Source: C7867-001 sp035533615
GTDB taxonomy: Bacteria; Patescibacteriota; Minisyncoccia; Phycocordibacterales; Phycocordibacteraceae
Assembly (NCBI GenBank): GCA_035533615.1
Contig: DATLTM010000001.1
Span: 1-22,358, forward strand
Direction of reading: 5' to 3'
Length of the DNA stretch: 22,358 nt
Shown here: one piece after another, positions 11,922 through 19,015 of the stretch
How positions within the stretch are numbered: the first letter of the stretch is position 1
How the letters are laid out: each line of letters opens with the position of its first letter
Notes under the pieces: generated by a model
Database searches by the model: none
What the model saw: the letters and a program-made list of their open reading frames with translations, nothing else
What the model was told of the DNA's origin: nothing
Position numbers and translations under genes: made by a program

Positions 11922-13430
11922 ATGACAAAGATAAAAGCGGTACTAGCATATATAAACAATCGGCCGATTTCTATTGGCCTTTTAACCGTACTCCTCACGG
12001 TTGTTTTTGGTATCTCCGTAGCATTTGCGATTGGTTTCATTACTCCGCCGCATGCATTGGCTGATCTCGCACCGTGTTGCATATTGCCGTCCCCTCCCCC
12101 TCCCCCCCCTCCCCCCCCTCCCCCCCCTCCTCCAGTAATCATAGCGACTATCGTCGGCTGTATGGACACGACCGCTACGAACTACAATTCGAACGCGACC
12201 AGCCCCGGTTCGTGTACCTACCCGTCTGTATCCGCAACCACACCCACAGCTCCTGCAACCGTGTATGGCTGTATGGATAAGACTGCCACCAACTACAATT
12301 CGAACGCGACCAGTCAAACGGGCATCACCTGCACATACCCGTCTCCGGTCGTTTCGCCGCCCGCTCTCATTTATGGTTGTATGGATAAGACTGCCACTAA
12401 CTACAATTCGAACGCGACCAGTCAAACGGGCATCACCTGTACGTATCCGTCTGCGCCATCGGGCGGCGGCGCCGGCGGCTCCCCTCCGACCTACGGCGGT
12501 GGAGGAGGTGGTGGTGGTAGTGGTGGAGAACTGCCTCCTCCCACTATCACGCTTGTTGCGCTTCCGCACATCGTCGCACAGCCGCTCGCATATCTCTATC
12601 TCTCGCAAATTCCATATACGGGACTCGATTTAGGGCCGGTCGGGACCGTGCTATACTGGTTTGCACTTATTGTACTCGCGCTCGTGCTTGCATACCTTGT
12701 ACTCTTTACCGCGGTGCCGGCGGCGAATCGTCACATACGGTATTTCGCCTTTCGCGTATCGGCGGTGCTCAACCTGCCGGAATCCGCACCGGCTGGTATG
12801 CAAACCGCATCGGTTTCCGAGGCATTTTCAGCGGCCGCCGTGCGTGTGGCGCCGGCCAGGACGGCGGTATCGGAGGCATCGTACGACCATCCGACGTATG
12901 ATGGATTCAAGTCCTTTGCGCACAATGGTGCGCTCTCGATAGAAGACATCGTGAAGAGTCTTTCGCGGCATCAGGTTGTTCCGGCCACTGAACAAAAAAC
13001 GGAGCCGATACAGAACATTGAGCCGATATATGAAAAGGTTGAACCGGTCTACGAGGACGTTGAGCCGATTGCGCCAAATCCCAGCACCGAGACGACCACA
13101 GTGCCCGCAGATGTCCGCGGGTTTACCACGGCACTCCTCGAGGGCGACCGCGCCGCGGTATTTGTCTGGTTGCGCCAGCACGCGCGCGAGTCTGGCGCGC
13201 CGGAACAACTCGTTACAAGTACAGTCTGCCTGCTTGATGACGTGTATCGCGCCCGTATCGACGGGACGCCATGCGACTCCGACATAGCACGCATGGCCGC
13301 ACGTCTCTCGACGCCGACACTGGAGAAACTCGTTACCGCGCTTACGACCGCAATCGATGCAAGCTATTCTACCGGCGCGACCGGTGCAAAGCTCGCAATT
13401 GTCCGCGCTCTCGCTGTTCTCGGCGCCTAA
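11922..13430 (+). CDS. Repeat-containing surface protein with IPYTG sortase-like motif
   Basis: 502-residue modular protein. Residues 15-40 form a signal or anchor segment. Then come a run of 14 prolines (58-71), three GCMDxTATNYNSNAT repeats (79-102, 116-141, 152-177), each with two cysteines, a Gly-rich stretch (181-202), and IPYTG (230-234) followed by LDLGP and a membrane segment (about 240-263). IPYTG resembles the LPxTG sorting motif, and a sortase gene lies 1.2 kb upstream. Unlike a normal sorting signal, the membrane segment is followed by about 240 more residues: an EPI/EPV-rich acidic linker (about 353-380) and a helical domain (about 395-502), presumably cytosolic. Its stop overlaps the thrS stop. 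Function is inferred as a sortase-processed or transmembrane surface display protein. Confidence 0.8.
   Translation: MTKIKAVLAYINNRPISIGLLTVLLTVVFGISVAFAIGFITPPHALADLAPCCILPSPPPPPPPPPPPPPPVIIATIVGCMDTTATNYNSNATSPGSCTYPSVSATTPTAPATVYGCMDKTATNYNSNATSQTGITCTYPSPVVSPPALIYGCMDKTATNYNSNATSQTGITCTYPSAPSGGGAGGSPPTYGGGGGGGGSGGELPPPTITLVALPHIVAQPLAYLYLSQIPYTGLDLGPVGTVLYWFALIVLALVLAYLVLFTAVPAANRHIRYFAFRVSAVLNLPESAPAGMQTASVSEAFSAAAVRVAPARTAVSEASYDHPTYDGFKSFAHNGALSIEDIVKSLSRHQVVPATEQKTEPIQNIEPIYEKVEPVYEDVEPIAPNPSTETTTVPADVRGFTTALLEGDRAAVFVWLRQHARESGAPEQLVTSTVCLLDDVYRARIDGTPCDSDIARMAARLSTPTLEKLVTALTTAIDASYSTGATGAKLAIVRALAVLGA
12088..12134. repeat. C-rich polyproline microsatellite
   Basis: Runs of C separated by single T, partly with a 9-base period (CCCCCCCCT), encode 14 consecutive prolines. 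The complementary strand has several runs of five to eight G, a strong candidate for G-quadruplex formation. Gain or loss of a 9-base unit would change the proline number in frame; other slips would break the gene. Confidence 0.8.
12156..12452 (+). repeat. Three coding repeats, GCMDxTATNYNSNAT type
   Basis: Units start at 12156 (72 bases), 12267 (78 bases) and 12375 (78 bases). The second and third are nearly identical in DNA, differing only at a few third-codon positions, which suggests a recent duplication. The first lacks the TG-IT insertion before CTYPS. Similar repeats are common in surface proteins of other bacteria. The units are translated in one frame, so they are not a CRISPR array. 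Confidence 0.88.
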
Positions 13431-14701
13431 AGTGCAAAGCTTTTGTCCGAGTTTAATTCCAAATCGCGACTGCGCGACTGGATTTTTTTCTGGAGCCTCT
13501 TTATGAATTCATTTGCAGAATACCCGTGCTTCACACCATCTCGTCCTTCAATAGCAAGATTTTGATCCCCCTGCATTTCCTGGTCCCCAATCACTACGAG
13601 ATAGGGAATTTTCTCGCCTTTCCCTTCGCGGATTTTTTTGCCTAGAGTTTCGCTGTTCTTATCTATTTCGGCTCGAATCCCTGCAGTTTTAAGTTGTTCA
13701 AATATGTTTTGGGCGAACTCCACATGTCGTTCCGCTATAGGGAGTACTCGTACTTGTATCGGTGCAAGCCAGAGGGGGAATGCACCCTGAAGATGTTCAA
13801 TGAGTACGGAAAGGAAACGTTCTATGGAACCCATGATGGCAGCATGAATCATGACGATGCGTTCCTTTTCGCCCTTCTCGTTGATGCAGGTCAAGTCGAA
13901 CTGTTCTGGCATATTCATATCAAGCTGGATGGTCGCTACCTGCCAGAGGCGGCCGTGTGAGTCCTCGGCCATAAAATCCAACTTCGGTCCGTAAAAGGCG
14001 GCTTCACCGACACCATTGATGGTTTCGGCTCCTTTTTCTTTCGCAATACCGTGTAAAATATCTTCAGCAATTTTCCAGCGGGATTTGTCGCCTAGATATT
14101 TTTCTGAATGCGCCGGATCATGGAAAGATAGGCGTATTTTTTTCGGATTGAAACCGAAGGTTTCGTAAAATTCCTGAATAATGTCCCACACCTTCAAAAA
14201 CTCTTCCTTTACTTGCGATTCGCGACAGAAAGCGTGCGCATCGTCCTGGGTGAACGCGCGGACGCGCGAGAGGCCGTTCAGTTCTCCCGACTGTTCGTCG
14301 CGATAGCACATCGTCGTATTCGCATATCGTTGCGGCAGTTCGCGGTAACTCCACGGCTTGCGCGCATAGATTTGCGTATGATGGGGGCAATTCATCGGCT
14401 TTAATGCAAATTCATCGCCCTCGCGTGTCGTTATGCGGAAAAGATCGTCTTTGAATTTCTCCCAGTGTCCGCTTTTTTCGTATAATTCCCGTTTTGTGAT
14501 ATGGGGGATTTCAACTTTTTCGTACCCCTGTTTTTTTCGCAGCTCCCACACAAAATCATCGAGAAGATTTCGGAGGATCGTTCCTTTTGGAGTCCAGAGA
14601 GGAAGACCGGAGCCCACGAGCTCTGAAAACGTAAAAAGATCAAGCTCTTTGCCGAGCTTCTTGTGGTCACGTCCTTTATCGGTATCGGAAGAGGTGTCCA
14701 T
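13427..14701 (-). CDS. thrS: Threonine--tRNA ligase, lacking TGS and editing domains
   Basis: ThrRS charges tRNA-Thr. This 424-residue protein begins almost directly at the catalytic domain (DHKKLGKELDLF, GSGLPLWTPKG at about 30-40). Motif 2 has YRDEQSGELNGLSRVRAF, and motif 3 lies in MGSIERF. The zinc ligands are C105 (MNCPHH), H156 (DDAHAF) and the His of MIHAA; the C105-H156 spacing of 51 equals that in E. coli (C334-H385). The anticodon-binding domain is at the end (APIQVRVLPI, GIRAEID, IPYLVVIGDQEM). The N-terminal TGS and the zinc-His editing domain, together about 220 residues in E. coli, are absent, and the dnaE stop lies just 21 bases upstream. ATG 14701 is preferred over 14719 because a -10 box spans 14710-14718. 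Confidence 0.94.
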   Translation of the reverse strand: MDTSSDTDKGRDHKKLGKELDLFTFSELVGSGLPLWTPKGTILRNLLDDFVWELRKKQGYEKVEIPHITKRELYEKSGHWEKFKDDLFRITTREGDEFALKPMNCPHHTQIYARKPWSYRELPQRYANTTMCYRDEQSGELNGLSRVRAFTQDDAHAFCRESQVKEEFLKVWDIIQEFYETFGFNPKKIRLSFHDPAHSEKYLGDKSRWKIAEDILHGIAKEKGAETINGVGEAAFYGPKLDFMAEDSHGRLWQVATIQLDMNMPEQFDLTCINEKGEKERIVMIHAAIMGSIERFLSVLIEHLQGAFPLWLAPIQVRVLPIAERHVEFAQNIFEQLKTAGIRAEIDKNSETLGKKIREGKGEKIPYLVVIGDQEMQGDQNLAIEGRDGVKHGYSANEFIKRLQKKIQSRSRDLELNSDKSFAL

Positions 14702-14709
14702 ATTCGCCG

Positions 14710-14718
14710 AATATATCA
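14710..14718 (-). promoter_or_regulatory. Extended -10 promoter of thrS
   Basis: On the minus strand, TG-A-TATATT lies between the dnaE stop and the thrS ATG (14701). It has one hexamer mismatch, and the predicted start near 14703 leaves a leader of about 2 bases. It overlaps the alternative start at 14719, arguing against that start. Confidence 0.55.
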
Positions 14719-14722
14719 TATT

Positions 14723-17700
14723 TCAGAGCGGCTTGAGCTCTTCGATGGCGAGCGACGGTTCTCCGTTCCTGACCGAGACCTTACCTTTGATGAGAAGACA
14801 CGCGCCGGCAGTAATGATAGCCGTATGCTCTTTCAGTAACTTCGGGAAGATAACGGCTTCAATGGAGTCACTTTTGTCTTCAACCGTAATGAACGCCATC
14901 TTCTCGCCACCTTTAGTGAGGATAGTGCGCACGACCGTTACGAGCACTGGCAGTATAAGCAGCATGCCCGGTCCCGGTTCCTCTTTTATTTTCCTTATAG
15001 AGAATGCCGCCCTTTTGGTCATTGATTCATACGCGTCAAGCGGATGACCGGAAACATAAATGCCGAGCAGCTCTTTTTCCCAGGCAAGTTTATCGAGAAG
15101 CGATGTCGGCCTTCCGTCTGGGAGGACGAGCGGCGGCGGAGCGTTGAATGCGCCAAAAAGTGAATCTTGCGGCGCTATCGCGGTCGCTTCCCGATGGAAG
15201 GCAAGGAGAGTCTCAATATTTTCGAGCATCGTACCGCGTTTGTGTTCCGAGGGGTTGAGCGAATCCAGCGCACCACACTTGATGAGCGACTCAAGTGATT
15301 TCCGATTCAGATTCTTCGACCCGACGCGGGAGAGGAAGTTGGACAGGGTCATGAACGGACCGTGTATCACGCGTTCGGCGATGATGGCCTCCGAAATTCC
15401 GTCGCCAAAATTCTTGATGGAGGAGAGGCCGAACCGGATTGCATCTTTCTTCTCGCCGACGACGGTGAACATCGTCCCGCTCTCGTTCACATCCGGTGGA
15501 AGCACGGGGATTAGTATGCGCTTCGCCTCCGCAACGAAAACGGCGATCTGTTCCGTATCGCCGGAGTCGGCGGTAAGAAGCGCGGCGAGATATTCAACCG
15601 GGTAATTTGCCTTCATATATGCGGTCTGATATGCGACCTTGCCGTAGCTCGCCGCGTGCGCTTTGTTGAATCCGTATGCAGCGAAGGGCTCTATAAGCGA
15701 CCATAGTTTTTCCGCCGCGCTTTTCGAGAGGTTGCCGTATTCTACGAATCCTTTAAGTAGTTTCTGTTTCTCGGCCTGCATGACTTTCGGGATTTTTTTC
15801 CCCATCGCTTTGCGGAGAGCGTCTGCCTCGAGCCAGGAGTAGCCAGCGAGTGTGATGGCGGTAAGAAGAACGTCATCCTGATAGACGAGGAGGCCGTATG
15901 AGAACTCCAGATAATCTTTCATGCGCGGATCAACGAAGCGTATAAGCTTCGGGTTGTGCTTTCGTTCGATGTACTGGGGAATCGTTTCCATCGGTCCTGG
16001 ACGGTAAAGTGCCACCATTGCATTGATGTCGTGGATGGTCGTCGGTCGCAGTTCTCTCAGCCAGCGGGTCATGCCGGAACCGTTCAATTGGAAAACGCCT
16101 TCCGTCTCGCCGCGTGCGAGCATTTCAAACGTTCTTGAATCATCGCGAGGAACGTTCTCAATGTCGATGACTGTTTCTCGCGTTTCCTTCACGCGAAGGA
16201 CGGCATCGGCGAGAACGGCGAGATTCTTGATGCCGAGGAAGTCGAATTTCAAAAGCCCGACCCCGCCGTATTCGTCGGTGATTGAATACATATCGTACTG
16301 CGTGATCATTTTTCCAGTACCCTTTGGATCTGGTTGTATCGGCGTCCACTCTATAAGTGGCGTCGGCGCCACGACGACGCCTGCCGCATGGACGCCGACA
16401 TGCCGCACGCATCCCTCAATGCGTTTTGCCAGATTAAGTATCTCGCGCGATTCATCATCCTCGTCGTAGAGCGTTTTTAGATCCGGTTCAAGCTCAAGTG
16501 CATGATCGATAGTCATTGGGAAGCCCTGGGAGCCGAGCGGAATAAGCTTCGCGATTCGGTCGCCGGTGGTGTAGGAATGGCCGAGCGCTCGCGCGACATC
16601 ACGCACTGCTGCTCTGGCCATCATCGTGCCAAAGGTGCCTATTTGTGCGACGTGATCCTCGCCATATTTCTGCTTCGTGTACGCAATCATTTCATCGCGA
16701 CGGTTGTCGGCCATGTCCATGTCGATATCCGGCGCTTTTGGTCGCTCTGGGTTAAGGAACCGCTCAAACGGCAGTTTGTAGAAAAGCGGATCCACATTCG
16801 TAATGCCGGTGAGATAGGCGACAAGCGAGCCAGCGGCCGAGCCACGGGTCGTGGTGAGGATACCAGCGCGGCGCGCGAAGGCGAGGAGATCGGCGACGAT
16901 GAGATAGTACACCGCGAAGCCCTTACCTATGATGATTTTGAGCTCGTACTCGATGCGGTCAACGACTTCTTTCGACTCATTGAGTCCGCGTCCCGGGATG
17001 CCGGCGTATGCCTTTGCGCGGAGCTCTTCGTCATGATTCTTGAATCCGGGCGATACGCCGACGGCGGGGAATGTCCATTTTCCGAACTCGAAAGAAACCG
17101 AACAGCGGTCGGCTATCTTGCGCGAGTTATTCAACGCCTCGGGGATATCCTTGAAAAATTTTTCGGCAGTTGTTTCACCGATGAAGGAAAAATCTTCATC
17201 TTCATTTCTGCCGCGGCTGCCCTGCTGGATGCGGCGCATTATCTCGGTCGCTTCACGATCACTGGGCTCCAGATAGTAGACATCATGCTGGGCGACGAGC
17301 GATGCACCGTTTTTCTTTGCAAGTGCGATGATATTCCGCATCAGCGTTTCGTGCCCGGCGACTTTCGGATGGTGCGTTATTTCCAAAAAGACGTTCTTTA
17401 CGCCGAAAATATCTCTGAATTCCGCAAATGCAGCTGCGGCACCGTTTTCGTCGCCCGCACGCAGGCACTGGGCGATGTCACCGGCAAAAGAGGGCAGGAG
17501 CGCAATGATGCCAGTGCGATGTCTGCGCAAAAGCTCTTTGTCTATGCGCGGGCGTTCATAGAACCCTTCTGTCCACGACTTTGTGACGAGAGCAAGAAGA
17601 TTCTTGTAGCCCTCGTTGTTTTCCGCGAGGAGAACAATGCGCGAGCGTTTCGTATCGATATTTGGATCGCGGTCGTAGCGTGAACGGGGCGCAAGGTAGG

Positions 17701-17905
17701 TATCGACGCCGAGGATTGGCTTTATGCCCGCGGCCACGGCCGTCTTATAAAATTCGATGGCGCCGTGCATATTGCCGGCGTCAGTGAGGGCAAGCGCGTC
17801 CATCCTCTCCTTCTTCGCTTTTTCGACGAGCTCATTCACCTTCGGTAGTGCCTGGAGAAAGGAGTAATGGCTGTGGGTATGGAGATGAACGAAGCGTGAA
17901 GCCAT
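14723..17905 (-). CDS. dnaE: DNA polymerase III subunit alpha
   Basis: Replicative polymerase of 1060 residues. Domains in order: PHP (1-270; HLHTHSHYS at 7, LALTDAGN at 38, QHDVYYL at 206), palm and fingers (GILTTTRGSAAGSLVAYLTG at 348, the catalytic PDIDMD at 392-397, VHAAGVVVA, KFDFLGIKNL with the third Asp, EGVFQLNG, MVALYRPGPM, GLLVYQDDV), helix-hairpin-helix, a clamp-binding motif QDSLF, and an OB domain near the C terminus (VRTILTKGGEKMAFITVEDK). The long C-terminal tau-binding part of E. coli DnaE is missing. In the PHP domain several metal-ligand positions of active enzymes seem changed (see findings). It starts at ATG 17905, 6 bases after a TATACT box shared with rnhB, and is followed by thrS. 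Confidence 0.96.
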   Translation of the reverse strand: MASRFVHLHTHSHYSFLQALPKVNELVEKAKKERMDALALTDAGNMHGAIEFYKTAVAAGIKPILGVDTYLAPRSRYDRDPNIDTKRSRIVLLAENNEGYKNLLALVTKSWTEGFYERPRIDKELLRRHRTGIIALLPSFAGDIAQCLRAGDENGAAAAFAEFRDIFGVKNVFLEITHHPKVAGHETLMRNIIALAKKNGASLVAQHDVYYLEPSDREATEIMRRIQQGSRGRNEDEDFSFIGETTAEKFFKDIPEALNNSRKIADRCSVSFEFGKWTFPAVGVSPGFKNHDEELRAKAYAGIPGRGLNESKEVVDRIEYELKIIIGKGFAVYYLIVADLLAFARRAGILTTTRGSAAGSLVAYLTGITNVDPLFYKLPFERFLNPERPKAPDIDMDMADNRRDEMIAYTKQKYGEDHVAQIGTFGTMMARAAVRDVARALGHSYTTGDRIAKLIPLGSQGFPMTIDHALELEPDLKTLYDEDDESREILNLAKRIEGCVRHVGVHAAGVVVAPTPLIEWTPIQPDPKGTGKMITQYDMYSITDEYGGVGLLKFDFLGIKNLAVLADAVLRVKETRETVIDIENVPRDDSRTFEMLARGETEGVFQLNGSGMTRWLRELRPTTIHDINAMVALYRPGPMETIPQYIERKHNPKLIRFVDPRMKDYLEFSYGLLVYQDDVLLTAITLAGYSWLEADALRKAMGKKIPKVMQAEKQKLLKGFVEYGNLSKSAAEKLWSLIEPFAAYGFNKAHAASYGKVAYQTAYMKANYPVEYLAALLTADSGDTEQIAVFVAEAKRILIPVLPPDVNESGTMFTVVGEKKDAIRFGLSSIKNFGDGISEAIIAERVIHGPFMTLSNFLSRVGSKNLNRKSLESLIKCGALDSLNPSEHKRGTMLENIETLLAFHREATAIAPQDSLFGAFNAPPPLVLPDGRPTSLLDKLAWEKELLGIYVSGHPLDAYESMTKRAAFSIRKIKEEPGPGMLLILPVLVTVVRTILTKGGEKMAFITVEDKSDSIEAVIFPKLLKEHTAIITAGACLLIKGKVSVRNGEPSLAIEELKPL

Positions 17906-17911
17906 ACAGCT

Positions 17912-17919
17912 AGTATACT
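17912..17919. promoter_or_regulatory. Palindromic shared -10 box for dnaE and rnhB
   Basis: AGTATACT is its own reverse complement, so TATACT reads on both strands. On each side exactly 6 bases separate the hexamer from the ATG (17905 on minus, 17926 on plus). With normal -10 to +1 spacing both transcripts would begin at the A of the ATG. No -35 box is seen on either side, where it would lie inside the opposite gene. Confidence 0.6.
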
Positions 17920-17925
17920 TTCCGT

Positions 17926-18525
17926 ATGCAATTTATGCTCGGGGTCGATGAAGCTGGACGTGGCCCCTTGGCAGGGCCGGTGGCCGTCGGTGTTGTCGCG
18001 GCTCCGGAAGGATTTGATATCGCGAAGGAGTTTCCTGGCGTACGCGATTCAAAACAGCTCTCTGAAGGGAAACGCGAAAGACTTTTTGAAATGCTTGAGG
18101 CGCGCTCTACTCTCGGTGACGTTCGTTTCTTGGTAGAGTTTGAGAGCGCCGAGACGATTGACAGAGAAGGGATCGCTGTGGCAGTACGCGCCGCGCTCGC
18201 GCGCGGCGTGAACGTTCTTGCCCCCGATGCGGCGTTGGCAAAAATACAGCTCGACGGTGCGCTCCGCGCGCCGCCCGAATACTCGCAAGAAACTATCGTG
18301 GACGGCGACGAACTCGTGCCGCTCATCTCGCTCGCATCGGTTGCGGCGAAGGTAATGCGCGACCGTCTGATGCGGGAATTTTCGCAGAGGTATCCGCAGT
18401 ATGGTTTCGAGCGACACAAAGGATACGGGACCCGCGCGCATTACGAAGCGCTCAAGATATACGGTCCGTGTATTATCCACCGCCGATCGTTTTTGCATCT
18501 TGATCTTGTGCGTGTTTTGGATTAG
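17926..18525 (+). CDS. rnhB: Ribonuclease HII
   Basis: Cuts the RNA strand of RNA-DNA hybrids and removes single ribonucleotides from DNA. The 199-residue protein has the RNase HII signature GVDEAGRGPLAGPVAVG at residues 6-22, with D8 and E9 as metal ligands, then RDSKQLSEGKR at 40, the third acidic ligand D110 in QLDGAL, and ASVAAKVMRDRLM at 137-149 with the fourth, D146. HKGYGT at 164-169 and the H of RAHYEAL complete the family pattern. The length is normal. It starts 20 bases from the divergent dnaE ATG and shares its -10 box, which links hybrid removal with replication in one control unit. ATG 17926 is preferred over the second Met (residue 4) because of the promoter spacing. Confidence 0.95.
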   Translation: MQFMLGVDEAGRGPLAGPVAVGVVAAPEGFDIAKEFPGVRDSKQLSEGKRERLFEMLEARSTLGDVRFLVEFESAETIDREGIAVAVRAALARGVNVLAPDAALAKIQLDGALRAPPEYSQETIVDGDELVPLISLASVAAKVMRDRLMREFSQRYPQYGFERHKGYGTRAHYEALKIYGPCIIHRRSFLHLDLVRVLD

Positions 18526-18590
18526 AATTAGGACTTGCCTTGAGCGCTGGGCTTGAGGCGAGGAAACCTTAACGACAAAAAGGAGCAAGA

Positions 18591-18917
18591 GTGGGTAAGA
18601 ATAAGGAGTTCCCAGAGAAAAAAACGGCAATATGCAGGGGGAAGGACCCTGATGTAATTGCCAAGCATCGTAAGGGACTCGCGGGCACAGGCCTTGAGGG
18701 CTGTGCGGAGTGCCCAGGGTGCCCAGGAAAACAATCGGTAGTGGATGGGAAACTCGGGATTCTCTGTTCTCGATCCGGGTCAAAACCTGTTTTCATTGCC
18801 GTGGAGTTAGCACGGTATTGTGACGGCAGCACGCCGCTTCCAAAATTCAGGAAGAAAAGAAAGGGCCCGCATCCTTTCGTGAAGGCAATTACGGCGATGA
18901 GGGAATCGCCGCGCTGA
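18591..18917 (+). CDS. Small six-cysteine protein of unknown function
   Basis: 108-residue basic protein that starts with GTG at 18591, set by a clear AGGAG (18581-18585) 5 bases upstream. Cysteines are at 15, 38, 41, 44, 59 and 77; C38-A-E-C-P-G-C44 is a CxxCxxC motif, as found in zinc ribbons and iron-sulfur proteins. The C terminus is Lys/Arg-rich (FRKKRKGPHPFVKAI), which could bind nucleic acid. There is no signal peptide or membrane segment, so it is likely cytosolic. It lies 65 bases after rnhB, and a good intrinsic terminator follows about 40 bases downstream, so it may be the last gene of an rnhB transcript or a single gene. No family recognised; a metal-binding role is inferred from the cysteines alone. 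Confidence 0.65.
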   Translation: MGKNKEFPEKKTAICRGKDPDVIAKHRKGLAGTGLEGCAECPGCPGKQSVVDGKLGILCSRSGSKPVFIAVELARYCDGSTPLPKFRKKRKGPHPFVKAITAMRESPR

Positions 18918-18958
18918 CCAGCCAAAGAAAAATAATAAATAGTACAAGTTCTTACGCC

Positions 18959-18988
18959 GCGGCCCTCGACGAGGGTCGCTTTGCTTTT
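18959..18988 (+). terminator. Intrinsic terminator after the six-cysteine gene
   Basis: GCGGCCCTC-GAC-GAGGGTCGC forms a nine-pair stem with one G-U wobble, followed by TTTGCTTTT. It ends transcription from the rnhB side before the rpmF promoter, which starts 12 bases further on. Confidence 0.7.
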
Positions 18989-18999
18989 CATATGCGCCG

Positions 19000-19008
19000 T
19001 GATAAAGT
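19000..19008 (+). promoter_or_regulatory. Extended -10 promoter of rpmF
   Basis: TG-A-TAAAGT matches the extended -10 with two hexamer mismatches. The predicted start near 19015 is one base before the ATG at 19016, so the message would be leaderless. It lies inside the upstream part of a longer frame (from 18992), arguing against that start. Confidence 0.45.
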
Positions 19009-19015
19009 AGCGTCT

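Noticed and set aside
12156..12452. Regular repeats as a possible CRISPR array
   Set aside because: Repeats and the parts between them are translated in one frame, spacers are similar to each other, and no cas gene is nearby.
16502..17683. Long open frame of 393 codons on the plus strand
   Set aside because: It lies fully inside dnaE on the other strand, whose protein has all polymerase motifs. Long antisense frames are common in such codon-biased genes, and its translation has no recognisable motif.
18992..19015. Longer N terminus for bL32 starting at 18992
   Set aside because: The extra residues do not fit the family, and the -10 box at 19000-19008 lies inside them.
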